Assembly: GCF_004564275.1 (NCBI RefSeq)
Contig: NZ_SPDV01000011.1
Coordinates: 21,999-85,998, forward strand
Source: Sphingomonas parva (ex Maeng et al. 2020)
GTDB taxonomy: Bacteria > Pseudomonadota > Alphaproteobacteria > Sphingomonadales > Sphingomonadaceae
Length of the DNA: 64,000 nucleotides
Direction of reading: 5' to 3'
Under the pieces are notes generated by a model. That model was not told where the DNA came from. It worked only from the letters and a program-made list of their open reading frames with translations, and did not search any database. Each line of letters starts with the position of its first letter. The first letter of the stretch is position 1. A program made the position numbers and the translations under genes. This document shows positions 1 through 9,020 of the stretch, in pieces.

Positions 1-595
1 CGACCAGCACCTTCCCCTCGGCCACGAGCGGAGCCATCGTGACCGTCTCGCCCTTGTTGATGTCGGCGACGGAGGTCCGCCAGACCTGGTGGCCGTTGCT
101 GGCGCGGATGGCGAAGACGTCGCCGTCCAGCGTCGCGAAGTAGATGTTGCCATTGGAATAGGTGCCGCCGCGATTGACCACGTCGCAGCAGGCGACGCCT
201 TGCGACGCCGGTTTCGGTCGGGGCCTGAACACCCAGACGAGCCGTCCGCCGCGGGCAAGGTCCAGCGCCCAGACGTGATTGGGATAGGGAGTGATGATGT
301 ACATCATCGACCCGACGACGAGCGGAGCGGCTTCGTGCCCGCGCCGGTTCTGCGTATCGAAGGAGAAAGCCAGCTTCAGTCGTGAGACGTTCGCGCGGTT
401 TATCTCGCCGAGCGCGCTGAACCGCGTGCTCGCGTAATCCTTGGCGGCCATCGTCCACTGGCCGTCGTCGGGCGGCGAGGCTGCGGCCGGCGCGCGCGCG
501 CCATTCCCCTGGCCGACGGCCTGAGACCCGGGACAGGCAAGCAGCAAGAATGCGAGCAGCGCGACCTTCGAACGGATCACGAGCGCGTGACGCAT
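1..595 (-). CDS. PQQ-dependent alcohol dehydrogenase, N-terminal part (runs off the left edge)
   Basis: This is the first 198 codons of a periplasmic quinoprotein alcohol dehydrogenase of the methanol/ethanol dehydrogenase type. The start is the ATG at 595, preceded by AGGGGAGAG. A signal peptide covers about residues 1-29 (LLAFLLLACP core). It is followed by a WTMAAKDYASTRFSAL segment and a GHEAAPLVVG segment typical of the family. GVACCDVVNRGG holds the adjacent Cys-Cys pair that forms the vicinal disulfide over the PQQ ring. WALDL and FAIRA...VWRT are blade repeats of the beta-propeller. The Ca/lanthanide ligands and any haem c domain lie outside the window, so substrate and metal type cannot be told. 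Family certain, subtype open. Confidence 0.85.
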   Translation of the reverse strand, partial: MRHALVIRSKVALLAFLLLACPGSQAVGQGNGARAPAAASPPDDGQWTMAAKDYASTRFSALGEINRANVSRLKLAFSFDTQNRRGHEAAPLVVGSMMYIITPYPNHVWALDLARGGRLVWVFRPRPKPASQGVACCDVVNRGGTYSNGNIYFATLDGDVFAIRASNGHQVWRTSVADINKGETVTMAPLVAEGKVLV

Positions 596-771
596 CCACT
601 CTCCCCTGTTTTTCTTTGTTCCTACCCTCTCGCGATCGTCCGTCAATTGATCTGGATCAGCCCGCAGCGCCGATGGAAGAACGTTTCGGCTTGCGCATCA
701 TCGCGTGGCGAGTCAGCTATCGATACGTCGCGACCGGCGGGTGCCGCTCGACATCAGATGGAGGTGAGCAA

Positions 772-1035
772 ATGAAGCGTCTTGCTGGTGCAATCGCAAT
801 GTCCTCCCTGCTCCTGCTCGCCGCGTGCGAGGGGCAGGCGGACGAGAATCTCGCTGCCGCCGCCGAGAACGGCGCCGCCGCCGTCGGCGAGACGATCGAG
901 GAGGGCGCCGGAGAAGCGGGCAACGCCCTCGACAAGGCCGGAGACGTGATCAGCAACCAGGCAGCCAAGATCGAGAATGGCGTCGATATCGACGTCGATC
1001 TCAACACCGGCAACGCGGCCTCGAACACGCAGTAA
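772..1035 (+). CDS. Small entericidin-like lipoprotein
   Basis: An 87-residue protein with a lipoprotein signal: MKRLAGAIAMSSLLLLAAC, with a LLAAC lipobox and the mature N-terminus at Cys19. The mature part is rich in Ala, Glu, Gly and Asp (GEAGNALDKAG, ENGVDIDVDL) and probably helical, as in entericidin/OsmB-like small envelope lipoproteins. The ATG at 772 follows GGAGGTGAGCAA. An upstream in-frame extension to 550 lacks a ribosome site and would bury the signal peptide, so it was not used. No molecular function is known. Confidence 0.75.
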   Translation: MKRLAGAIAMSSLLLLAACEGQADENLAAAAENGAAAVGETIEEGAGEAGNALDKAGDVISNQAAKIENGVDIDVDLNTGNAASNTQ

Positions 1036-1202
1036 GCCAGCCTGGCTTCGCGGGGCGCACGCCTCTCGCAGCCTGACGAACACGTTGCGCGCGCTCGCCC
1101 TGTGGCGGGCGCGCGTTGCTTTGCGTCCCGCAACGTCTTGCTGCCCGCTGGAACCGCGCCGCGGCTGGAGGATTGGCCGTTCAGCTGAAGAGGAGGCTGA
1201 GC

Positions 1203-2729
1203 ATGAACGTTGCGGATGAACGGAGCATCTCGTGCTGGATGGATCGGGTCCCAGTAGTCGAGGCGCCCCCGCTCGCCGCAGATGCGCGATGCGACGTGGT
1301 GGTGATCGGCTCCGGCATCGCCGGCCTCTCGACCGCTTATGAGCTGAGCCGCTCCGGCCGTTCGGTGATCGTCATCGACCGCGGCACGATCGGCGGCGGG
1401 ATGACGGCCCGGACGACCGCCCATCTCGCCACCGAGCTCGACGATTTCTATTCCGAGCTGATCCGCGTCCGCGGCGAGGACGAGGCCCGAATCTACCACG
1501 ATAGCCAGGTCGCGGCGGTGAACAGGATCGAGGCGATCTGCCGGGACGAGAAACTCGACGCCGATTTCGCCCGCGTCGACGGCTATCTCTTTCCGGCGGA
1601 GGAGGACCATCGGCGCGACCTCGAGGAGGAATTCGACGCCTGCCGCAAGATTGGCGTCGAGGTGGAGTGGGTCGAGCGGGCGCCGGTTCCCGGCTACGAC
1701 ACGGGCCGCGCGCTTCGCTTCCCCAACCAGGGACGCTTCCATCCCACCAAATACCTGGCCGGCCTGGCGCAGGCGATCATCCGGCACGGCGGCCGGCTTC
1801 ATGCCGACACCGCCTATGTCTCCGACAACGAGGACGAGAACGGCGTGGAGATCACGGTCGAGGCCGGCCACGTGATCCGGGCCGGCGCCGCCGTCTTCGC
1901 CACCAACTCCCCGGTCAATGACAAGGTCGCGATCCACACCAAGCAGGCGCCCGACCGGACCTACGCGATCGCCGGCCGGGTGCCGAAGGGATCGGTGCCC
2001 GATGCGCTCGTCTGGGACACATACGACGCTTATCACTACGTTCGCATCCAGCCGCTCGGCGAGGCTGAGGATCTGCTGATCGTCGGCGGCGAGGATCATC
2101 GCTCCGGCGAGGCCGAGGACATGGACCAGCGACTCGACGCATTGGAGCGATGGACTGGCGAGCGCTATCCCAGCTTCACCCGGGCCGAGTACCGCTGGTC
2201 GGGCCAGGTGCTCGAGCCGATCGATTTCATGCCCTTCTCCGGGCGCAATCCGGGGAGCCGCAACATCTATATCCATAGCGGCGATTCCGGCCAGGGAATC
2301 ACCAACGGCGTCGCCGGCAGTCTCACCATCTTCCCGCTGATCATTGGCGAGGACAGCCGGTTCGCTCCGGTGCTCGATCCCGCAAGGAAGTCGCTCACGT
2401 CGACCTCCTCATTGGGCGAATTCGTGCGTGGCCAGGCCGGCGTGATGAAGAACATGGCCGAGCATCTCGGCCCGTCGGAGGTCGCTTCCGAGGACGAGAT
2501 CGCCCCTGGCGAAGGCGCGATCATTCGCGAGGGCCTGGCGAAGCTCGCCTGCTATCGCGCGGAGGACGGAAGCATCGTGCGGCGTTCGGCAGTCTGCACC
2601 CACGCCGGGTGCATCGTTCACTGGAACGGGTTCGAGAAATGCTGGGATTGCCCATGCCACGGGTCGCAGTTCGCGCCCGACGGGGAGGTCCTGAACGGTC
2701 CCGCGGTGAAGCCGCTGGCGGAGGCGTGA
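1203..2729 (+). CDS. FAD-dependent oxidoreductase with C-terminal Rieske [2Fe-2S] domain
   Basis: This 508-residue two-domain protein starts at ATG 1203 behind GAGGAGGCTGAGC. Residues 30-390 form a DAO-type FAD domain with the dinucleotide motif VVVIGSGIAGLSTAYELS and a late SGDSGQGITNG FAD-contact segment. The last 100 residues form a Rieske domain with both ligand pairs, CTHAGC and CPCHGSQ. This layout is known in Bacillus YhfW-like and gamma-glutamylputrescine-oxidase-like proteins. The amine or amino-acid substrate cannot be inferred. The Rieske cluster probably passes flavin electrons onward instead of to oxygen. There is no signal peptide, so it should be cytosolic. Confidence 0.85.
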   Translation: MNVADERSISCWMDRVPVVEAPPLAADARCDVVVIGSGIAGLSTAYELSRSGRSVIVIDRGTIGGGMTARTTAHLATELDDFYSELIRVRGEDEARIYHDSQVAAVNRIEAICRDEKLDADFARVDGYLFPAEEDHRRDLEEEFDACRKIGVEVEWVERAPVPGYDTGRALRFPNQGRFHPTKYLAGLAQAIIRHGGRLHADTAYVSDNEDENGVEITVEAGHVIRAGAAVFATNSPVNDKVAIHTKQAPDRTYAIAGRVPKGSVPDALVWDTYDAYHYVRIQPLGEAEDLLIVGGEDHRSGEAEDMDQRLDALERWTGERYPSFTRAEYRWSGQVLEPIDFMPFSGRNPGSRNIYIHSGDSGQGITNGVAGSLTIFPLIIGEDSRFAPVLDPARKSLTSTSSLGEFVRGQAGVMKNMAEHLGPSEVASEDEIAPGEGAIIREGLAKLACYRAEDGSIVRRSAVCTHAGCIVHWNGFEKCWDCPCHGSQFAPDGEVLNGPAVKPLAEA

Positions 2730-2735
2730 GAGAGG

Positions 2736-2767
2736 CCGGACGCGCTCCGCACAGGGAGCGCGTCCGG
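2736..2767. terminator. Perfect 13-bp hairpin between convergent genes
   Basis: CCGGACGCGCTCC at 2736-2748 pairs perfectly with GGAGCGCGTCCGG at 2755-2767, leaving a 6-nt loop. It lies between the stops of the FAD/Rieske gene and the DUF2383 gene. There is no T-run on either side, so it is a hairpin-type transcript end in position only. Confidence 0.55.
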
Positions 2768-2775
2768 GAGGAAGG

Positions 2776-3237
2776 TCACGCGCCCTGCAGACTGTGCTTC
2801 AGCGCGCTGGCCCGATCATGGCCGGCACGGACCGACTGGAAGGCTTCCTGGACGACCGCGCGGCATTCGGACGAAAGCTGCTCGTCGGCCAGGGCAGTCT
2901 CGTATTTGCCCTTGATGTAATCCTCGCCGCGCTCGACTTCCTCGATCACGGCCTTGTCGTTGCCGCCGCCGCCGATCGCGGTGCGCAGATCCTCGAAGCG
3001 GCGGTGAAGGTCCGCCTTGAGCGATCCGTCGTCATTCGGCGTGCCGCCGTGCATCCGCACATGCTCCTGCAGACGTCCGACGATCTGACGCCGCTCCTGG
3101 GCGAACTCGCGGAACATCTGCTCGAATTGCGTGCCCTGCACGTTCTCCGCCGAACGCTCGAAGCCGTTCGCGCTGTCGATCGTCGTCGTGATCAGGCTGT
3201 TGAGCACGGATATGTCATGTTCGCGGTTCAGCATCAT
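2776..3237 (-). CDS. PA2169-family (DUF2383) four-helix-bundle protein
   Basis: A 153-residue soluble, all-helical protein of the DUF2383/PA2169 family, related to ferritin-like four-helix bundles. The N-terminal segment LNREHDISVLNSLITTTIDSANGF and the C-terminal EEVERGEDYIKGKYE match the family pattern. The ATG at 3237 (followed by a second ATG) has GGAG 8 nt upstream. Such proteins are usually stress-induced, and a degenerate EcfG-like promoter lies upstream at 3271-3295. Biochemical function is unknown; metal-binding carboxylates are possible but not demonstrated. Confidence 0.8.
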   Translation of the reverse strand: MMLNREHDISVLNSLITTTIDSANGFERSAENVQGTQFEQMFREFAQERRQIVGRLQEHVRMHGGTPNDDGSLKADLHRRFEDLRTAIGGGGNDKAVIEEVERGEDYIKGKYETALADEQLSSECRAVVQEAFQSVRAGHDRASALKHSLQGA

Positions 3238-3270
3238 TGCTTTGGCTCCATCCTTTGGGGGTGCGGAATC

Positions 3271-3295
3271 AACCGGTCTCGGAGCCAAAGGTTCA
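3271..3295 (-). promoter_or_regulatory. Possible EcfG-type general-stress promoter for the DUF2383 gene
   Basis: On the minus strand TGAAC (3295-3291), a 16-nt spacer and GGTT (3274-3271) resemble the alphaproteobacterial stress-sigma consensus GGAAC-N16/17-CGTT, with one mismatch in each box. It sits about 35 nt before the start codon. The degenerate match makes this tentative. Confidence 0.3.
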
Positions 3296-3357
3296 ATCGC
3301 CGGGGAGGCGGCAAAAAGGCTGTAGCGGCGCGCCCGCGATGCGCGGCTCGATCGGCT

Positions 3358-3816
3358 TCAATCCGCCTCTGCGGGACGCCAGGCAGTCCGCGCGGCGCGC
3401 CGCGTCAGACCCAGTGCGGCGTCAGGATCCCGGTGGAAGGCCATTCCCATCGCCAGGCTCTCGGCGATCCGCCCGGCCTTGTCCTGCAGCGCCGCGGCAG
3501 GCCCCGCCTCGAACAGTTCGCCGGACGTTTCGGCCCATAGGGCCAGCCAGCGCTCGAAGGACGCCGCCGAGATCGAATCGGCATGTTTGATGTGCGCCGG
3601 CATCGGCCGCCCCTTGTAGCGACCGGTGCCGAGCGTGACCGACGACCAGAAGGCCTGGAGCTTTTCCAGATGCTCCGGCCAATCGTCGATCGCGGCGTTG
3701 AAGACCGGGCCGATCGCCGGATCCTGGCGAACCTTGGCGTAGAAGGTCTCGACCAGGACGCGCAGCCCGTCTTCCGTGATCTCGTTTCGTTTCAATCCCG
3801 CCTCGCCATTGCCCAT
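3358..3816 (-). CDS. Group III truncated haemoglobin
   Basis: A 152-residue globin of truncated-haemoglobin group III, the Campylobacter Ctb type. Signature segments are DPAIGPVFNAAIDDWPEH early on, FWSSVTLGTGRYKGRPMPAH in the middle, and the HIKHADSIS stretch carrying the candidate proximal histidine. The start ATG at 3816 is preceded by AAGGG. The protein is cytosolic, and its likely role is binding or detoxifying NO and oxygen-derived species. It is divergent from, and only about 100 bp from, a ferredoxin-reductase-type flavoprotein that could reduce it; that pairing is inference. Confidence 0.88.
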   Translation of the reverse strand: MGNGEAGLKRNEITEDGLRVLVETFYAKVRQDPAIGPVFNAAIDDWPEHLEKLQAFWSSVTLGTGRYKGRPMPAHIKHADSISAASFERWLALWAETSGELFEAGPAAALQDKAGRIAESLAMGMAFHRDPDAALGLTRRAARTAWRPAEAD

Positions 3817-3919
3817 ATCGACCCTTGCCTCGAAATCCGGCGCAATGCGCTACGGAGATTCCCTGAGGCCTCCGCGCCCCAGATTGGCTTCGACGGCCGC
3901 CGCCGCTAGACCTCCCGCC

Positions 3920-5146
3920 GTGATTCATTTCGATATCGCGATCGTCGGCGCCGGCCATGCCGGTGCCCAGGCCGCCATCCAGCTTCGCCAGCTCGGCTTC
4001 TCGGGCTCGATCGGCCTGATCGGCGACGAGCCGGAGCTGCCCTACGAGCGGCCCCCGCTCTCCAAGGAGTATCTCGCCGGGGAGAAGGCGTTCGAACGAA
4101 TGCTGATCCGGCCGGAAACATTCTGGGCGGAGAGGGAGGTGGCGCTGATCGCTGCCACGCGGATCGACTCCTTGGACCCGGTTGCGCGCAGGCTGAGAAG
4201 CTCGGCCGGCGACGTCTTCTCTTACGGAGAGCTGATCTGGGCCGCGGGCGGCACGCCGCGGCGACTGGGCTGTGCCGGAGGCGATCTTGACGGCGTGCAC
4301 GTCGTCCGGCGTCGCAGTGAGGTCGACGCGATCCGGACCGGTCTCGACGGTGTCGAGCGCGTGGCGATCGTGGGAGGCGGCTATGTCGGCCTGGAGACCG
4401 CGGCAGTCCTTCGAAAGGCGGGCAAGCAGGTCGTGTTGATTGAGGCGCTCGAGCGGCTGCTCGCCCGGGTGGCGGGGCCGGATATCTCCGCTTTCTACGC
4501 CGCGGAGCACCGCGCGCAGGGCGTCGAGGTCCGCCTCGGCTCAGCGGTGGAACGCGTCGAAGGCGCAGGTGGCCGCGTCACGGGCCTGGCCCTGCAATCG
4601 GGCGGGACGATCGCGGCCGACATGGTGATCGTCGGGATCGGCATCGACGCGGCGGTCGCGCCGCTGCTCGGCGCCGGAGCGGCCGGGGCGAACGGAGTCG
4701 ACGTCGATTCCTTCTGCCGAACCAGTCTTCCTCACGTCTACGCTATCGGCGATTGCGCCGCCCACGAGAACCTCTTCGCCGGCGGGCTTCGGATCCGGCT
4801 GGAATCCGTGCAGAACGCGCACGATCAGGCGGCAACCGCCGCGCGGGCGATCATCGGGCGGCCGGAACCCTATGCGGCGATCCCGTGGTTCTGGTCCAAC
4901 CAATATGATCTGAAGCTCCAGACCGTCGGCCTGTCGCTCGGCTATGATGCTACGATAGTCCGCGGCGATCCTGCCACGCGCAGCTTCTCGCTCGTCTATC
5001 TGTTGGAGGGACGGGTGATCGCGCTCGACTGCGTCAACGCCACGCGCGATTACGTGCAGGGGAGAAAGCTCGTACTCGACCGCGCCATGGTCGATCCGGC
5101 GCGGCTGGCCGACACCGCCGTCCCACTCAAGGAGATGGACGGCTAG
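3920..5146 (+). CDS. FAD/NAD(P)-dependent ferredoxin reductase
   Basis: A 408-residue flavoprotein of the putidaredoxin/rhodocoxin reductase family. It has an N-terminal FAD motif (IAIVGAGHAGAQAA), the family signature YERPPLSKEYLAG, a NAD-binding motif (VAIVGGGYVGLETA), and the C-terminal YAIGDCA and SVQNAHDQ segments. The GTG at 3920 was chosen because it begins just before the first beta strand. An in-frame extension to 3776 would overlap the globin gene antisense and has no homology. Electrons would go from NAD(P)H to a 2Fe-2S ferredoxin; no ferredoxin or P450 gene is adjacent. The end overlaps the convergent hutG candidate by 4 nt. Confidence 0.87.
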   Translation: MIHFDIAIVGAGHAGAQAAIQLRQLGFSGSIGLIGDEPELPYERPPLSKEYLAGEKAFERMLIRPETFWAEREVALIAATRIDSLDPVARRLRSSAGDVFSYGELIWAAGGTPRRLGCAGGDLDGVHVVRRRSEVDAIRTGLDGVERVAIVGGGYVGLETAAVLRKAGKQVVLIEALERLLARVAGPDISAFYAAEHRAQGVEVRLGSAVERVEGAGGRVTGLALQSGGTIAADMVIVGIGIDAAVAPLLGAGAAGANGVDVDSFCRTSLPHVYAIGDCAAHENLFAGGLRIRLESVQNAHDQAATAARAIIGRPEPYAAIPWFWSNQYDLKLQTVGLSLGYDATIVRGDPATRSFSLVYLLEGRVIALDCVNATRDYVQGRKLVLDRAMVDPARLADTAVPLKEMDG

Positions 5147-6015
5147 GGGCGGCCGGCATAGCCCGCGAGAATCTCGCAGACCCACCGGGCGGCGGTGAGA
5201 GCGGTGATGTCGCCGACGTCGAGGCTCGGGTCGAATTCGGTCAGATCGACCAGCCTCACCCTGGGCTCGCGGCCAAGCCGCCGCGCCGCCTCGAAGAACA
5301 TGCGCGCCGGCATTCCGCCGGGCCTCGCGCCCGGCGCCCCGGGGCACTGGCCGCGGTCGATCACGTCGATGTCGAAATCGATCATCACCGCCTCGGCATG
5401 GGCAAGCCGTGCCAGCGCGTCGTCGAGAACCGCAAGGATGCCGCGCTCCAGGCACTGGGTGATCGTGTAGACGCCGATTCCGGCCTGCACGGCATCGGCG
5501 TGCATTTTGGCCGTATTGGCGAACGGCGCCAGGCCGATCTGGCAAATATTCCGGCCGGGCAGGCCGTCCTCGAGCAACGCTCGGATCGGGTTGCCGTTGA
5601 GAAGCCCCTGGTCCGTCTCGCGGAGATCGAAGTGGGCGTCGAGCGTGATCAGGCCCACCCGCTCCAGCGGCACGCCAAGTCCGTGCGCCGCCGGCCGGGT
5701 GACAGCGTTGTTGCCGCCGAGCAGGAGAGTGAGCGCATGGCCGGCACCCGCGGCGGCCGCCGCGTCGCGGATCGGCCCGAAGCCTTGGGCCGGCATGACG
5801 CCCCGGATCGGAACGTCGCCGAGATCCGCAAGCGCAAGCGACAGCTCCGTGCCCCGCTCGACATCGTAAGTGCTGAAGCGCTTCAGCGTCCGCCGGATCG
5901 TGTCGGGGGCGAGATCGCACCGGCCGGGGGTGACCGAGCCCGCTTCCATCGGGACGCCGAGCAGGGCGACCTCCCCCTCGGCCGAGATAAGATCCGCGAT
6001 CGAACGCCACGCCAT
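5143..6015 (-). CDS. hutG: Arginase/agmatinase-family ureohydrolase, probable formimidoylglutamase
   Basis: A 290-residue ureohydrolase-fold protein. The Mn-site motifs LDAHFDLR and DFDIDVID are present. The first metal-ligand motif, normally GGDH or GGGH, reads GGNN here, so the expected His is replaced by Asn. Its position next to hutI-hutU-hutH suggests the last step of histidine breakdown, N-formimidoyl-glutamate to glutamate plus formamide. The start ATG at 6015 has AAGGGTC upstream; an earlier ATG at 6057 would overlap hutI. The gene is divergent from hutI by about 40 bp. Another ureohydrolase activity, or an inactive member, is possible because of the altered site. Confidence 0.65.
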   Translation of the reverse strand: MAWRSIADLISAEGEVALLGVPMEAGSVTPGRCDLAPDTIRRTLKRFSTYDVERGTELSLALADLGDVPIRGVMPAQGFGPIRDAAAAAGAGHALTLLLGGNNAVTRPAAHGLGVPLERVGLITLDAHFDLRETDQGLLNGNPIRALLEDGLPGRNICQIGLAPFANTAKMHADAVQAGIGVYTITQCLERGILAVLDDALARLAHAEAVMIDFDIDVIDRGQCPGAPGARPGGMPARMFFEAARRLGREPRVRLVDLTEFDPSLDVGDITALTAARWVCEILAGYAGRP

Positions 6016-6055
6016 GCTTTGACCCTTACACGCGAAGCGGCCATGAAGGCGAGCC

Positions 6056-7267
6056 ATGTGGGATCGGCTTCTGACCAATTGCAACGTCGCGACGATGGAC
6101 CCGACGACCCCCGGTTCGTTCGGAGCGATTGAGGACGCGTCGATCGGAATCCAGGACGGGCGAATCGTCCAGGTCGGCCGCCGCATCGATCTCGCCGGTT
6201 ACCGCGCGCGCAGCGTCGAGCGGCTGGACGGCGCCTGGATCACCCCCGGCCTGATCGATTGCCACACGCACCTGGTCTTCGGCGGAGATCGAGCGGCGGA
6301 GTTCGAGCAAAGGCTCGGCGGCGCGAGCTACGAGGAAATCGCCCGCGCCGGTGGCGGCATCCTCTCCACTGTGAAGGCGACCCGCCTCGCCTCGCGCGAC
6401 GACCTCGTCGCTGCCGCGCGGCCTCGGCTGGAGGCGCTGATGCGCGGCGGCGTCACCACGGTCGAGATCAAGTCCGGCTACGGACTCGACACTGCGACGG
6501 AGCTCAAGATGCTGGAGGCAGCGCGGCAGCTCGGGGAGACGGCGCCGGTGCGCGTCGTTCCGACCCTCCTCGCGCTTCATGCGCTGCCGCCGGAATATCG
6601 GGGGGACCGCCGCGGCTTCGTCGAACTTGCGATCGAGGACATGATCCCTGCTGCGGCCGAGACCGGCCTGGCGACTGCCGTCGATGCCTTTTGCGAAGGG
6701 ATCGGGTTCACGCCGGACGAGGTGCGGGCCTTGTTCGCCGCCGCGGAGGAGCACGGCCTGAGGGTCAAGCTCCACGCCGAGCAGCTCAGCAACCTCGACG
6801 GCGCGGCGCTCGCCGCCGAACACAAGGCGCTCTCGGCCGACCACCTCGAGCATGCGGACGAAGCCGGCGTCGAGGCGATGGCGAGGGCCGGCATGGTCGC
6901 CGTGCTGCTCCCCGGCGCCTTCTACGCGCTCGGCGAGACCCGCAAGCCGCCGATCGCTCTCCTGCGCAAGCACGCAGTGCCGATCGCGGTCGCGACCGAT
7001 CTCAACCCGGGCACCTCGCCCGTGCTCTCCCCGACGCTGATGCTGGGAATGGCCTGCACCCTGTTCGGCCTGACCCCGGAGGAGGCATTGCTGGGCATGA
7101 CCCGCCATGCCGCCAAGGCGCTGGGTCTGGAGGACGAGATCGGCACTATCGCGCCTGGGAAGGCGGCGGACCTCTGCGTCTGGCGCGTCAATCGTCCCGC
7201 CGAGCTGTGCTACTGGATCGGCCATCCCGGCCCCGAGCGCCGGATCGTCGCCGGGAAGGACGCCTGA
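6056..7267 (+). CDS. hutI: Imidazolonepropionase
   Basis: This 403-residue amidohydrolase opens 4-imidazolone-5-propanoate to N-formimidoyl-L-glutamate, the third step of histidine degradation. Metal and substrate motifs are all visible: [30 protein letters not shown], the SADHLEH histidine, and [11 protein letters not shown]. Its length is that of the family. It opens the plus-strand hut operon, with hutU following after 91 bp. The start ATG at 6056 lies within the very short divergent interval shared with the hutG candidate. Confidence 0.95.
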   Translation: MWDRLLTNCNVATMDPTTPGSFGAIEDASIGIQDGRIVQVGRRIDLAGYRARSVERLDGAWITPGLIDCHTHLVFGGDRAAEFEQRLGGASYEEIARAGGGILSTVKATRLASRDDLVAAARPRLEALMRGGVTTVEIKSGYGLDTATELKMLEAARQLGETAPVRVVPTLLALHALPPEYRGDRRGFVELAIEDMIPAAAETGLATAVDAFCEGIGFTPDEVRALFAAAEEHGLRVKLHAEQLSNLDGAALAAEHKALSADHLEHADEAGVEAMARAGMVAVLLPGAFYALGETRKPPIALLRKHAVPIAVATDLNPGTSPVLSPTLMLGMACTLFGLTPEEALLGMTRHAAKALGLEDEIGTIAPGKAADLCVWRVNRPAELCYWIGHPGPERRIVAGKDA

Positions 7268-7358
7268 CCGCGCGGGCGCCGGCCTTGTGGAAGCAGGCGC
7301 CATTTTCTAACGCCACGAAAGAGGAAGGGCGGCCACGGGCGCGCCGACAGGGGACAGG

Positions 7359-9020
7359 ATGCTGCACAGGCGCGACAACAGCCGTTCGATCCGGGCACGG
7401 ACCGGAGGCGAGATCCGGGCGAAGAGCTGGGCCAGCGAGGCAGCCGTGCGGATGCTCCAGAACAATCTCGATCCCCGTGTCGCGGAAGCGCCGGAGGAGC
7501 TCGTCGTCTATGGCGGCATCGGCCGCGCGGCTCGCGACTGGGAGAGCTTCGACAGGATCGTCGAGACGCTGGAGCGCCTCGAGGACGATCAGACGCTACT
7601 GGTCCAGTCGGGCAAGCCGGTGGGCGTGTTCCGCACCCACGAAGATGCGCCGCGCGTGCTCATCGCCAACTCTAACCTCGTGCCGAAATGGGCGACCTGG
7701 GAGCATTTCCACGAGCTCGATCGCAAGGGATTGATGATGTACGGCCAGATGACGGCCGGATCGTGGATCTACATCGGCACCCAGGGGATCGTTCAGGGGA
7801 CGTACGAGACCTTCGTCGAAATGGGCCGGCAGCATTATGGCGGCGACCTCTCCGGACGCTGGATCCTCACCGCCGGCCTCGGAGGCATGGGCGGCGCGCA
7901 GCCGCTGGCGGCGGTGATGGCGGGCGCCCACTGTGTCGCTATCGAATGCCAGGAGAGCCGCATCGAGAAGAGGCTGGAGACGCGTTACCTCGATCGCCGG
8001 GCGACCTCGCTCGACGAGGCGCTGGACATCATCCGCAATGCGGCCGAGCCGACGTCCGTCGGCCTGCTCGGCAACGCCGCCGAGATCCTTCCCGAAATGG
8101 TGCGCCGGGGCATTCGTCCCGATGCGGTGACCGACCAGACCTCCGCGCACGATCCGGTGAACGGCTATCTTCCCGCCGGCTGGAGCGTCGATACGTGGAT
8201 CGACATGCGCGAGCGAGATCCGCAGGCGGTCGAGGCGGCGGCGCGCGCATCGATGGCCGTCCATGTCGAGGCGATGCTCGCCTTCCGGGAGCAGGGCATC
8301 CCGACATTCGATTACGGCAACAACATCCGCCAGGTCGCCAAGGATGAGGGCGTCGAGCACGCCTTCGATTATCCGGGCTTCGTGCCCGCTTACGTGCGCC
8401 CGCTCTTCTGCCGCGGCGTCGGGCCGTTTCGCTGGGTCGCGCTCTCGGGCGATCCGGAGGATATTTACCGCACCGATCAGAAGGTGAAGGAGCTGATCCC
8501 GGACGATCCGCATCTCCACCGCTGGCTGGACATGGCGCGCGAGCGGATCGCCTTCCAGGGGCTGCCGGCGCGGATCTGCTGGGTCGGCCTCGGCCAGCGG
8601 CACCGGCTCGGCATGGCGTTCAACGAGATGGTGGCGCGCGGCGAGCTCAAGGCGCCGATCGTGATCGGCCGCGACCATCTCGACAGCGGCTCCGTCGCCA
8701 GCCCCAATCGCGAGACGGAGAGCATGAAGGACGGATCGGACGCCGTGTCCGATTGGCCGCTGCTCAACGCGCTGCTCAACACCGCCTCGGGCGCGACCTG
8801 GGTATCGCTCCACCATGGTGGCGGTGTGGGCATGGGCTATTCCCAGCATGCCGGGATGGTGATCGTCGCAGACGGCAGCGAAGCCGCCGCGCGCCGTCTG
8901 GAGCGGGTGCTGTGGAACGATCCGGGCACCGGCGTCATGCGCCACGCCGATGCTGGCTACGACATCGCCATCGCCTGCGCGCGCGAGCAGGGTCTCGACC
9001 TGCCGATGGTCGGCAAGTGA
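7359..9020 (+). CDS. hutU: Urocanate hydratase (urocanase)
   Basis: This 553-residue enzyme hydrates urocanate to imidazolone propionate using tightly bound NAD+. Family segments include [19 protein letters not shown] at the N-terminus, [17 protein letters not shown] (nucleotide site), [19 protein letters not shown] and the C-terminal [15 protein letters not shown]. The ATG at 7359 follows CAGGGGACAGG. Its stop overlaps the hutH GTG start (GTGA), indicating translational coupling. Confidence 0.96.
   Translation: MLHRRDNSRSIRARTGGEIRAKSWASEAAVRMLQNNLDPRVAEAPEELVVYGGIGRAARDWESFDRIVETLERLEDDQTLLVQSGKPVGVFRTHEDAPRVLIANSNLVPKWATWEHFHELDRKGLMMYGQMTAGSWIYIGTQGIVQGTYETFVEMGRQHYGGDLSGRWILTAGLGGMGGAQPLAAVMAGAHCVAIECQESRIEKRLETRYLDRRATSLDEALDIIRNAAEPTSVGLLGNAAEILPEMVRRGIRPDAVTDQTSAHDPVNGYLPAGWSVDTWIDMRERDPQAVEAAARASMAVHVEAMLAFREQGIPTFDYGNNIRQVAKDEGVEHAFDYPGFVPAYVRPLFCRGVGPFRWVALSGDPEDIYRTDQKVKELIPDDPHLHRWLDMARERIAFQGLPARICWVGLGQRHRLGMAFNEMVARGELKAPIVIGRDHLDSGSVASPNRETESMKDGSDAVSDWPLLNALLNTASGATWVSLHHGGGVGMGYSQHAGMVIVADGSEAAARRLERVLWNDPGTGVMRHADAGYDIAIACAREQGLDLPMVGK

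Noticed and set aside
717..2276. 519-codon reading frame antisense to the FAD/Rieske gene
   Set aside because: Its sense strand holds a clear enzyme with cofactor motifs. The antisense protein is a His/Asp/Arg-rich shadow typical of GC-rich codon bias.
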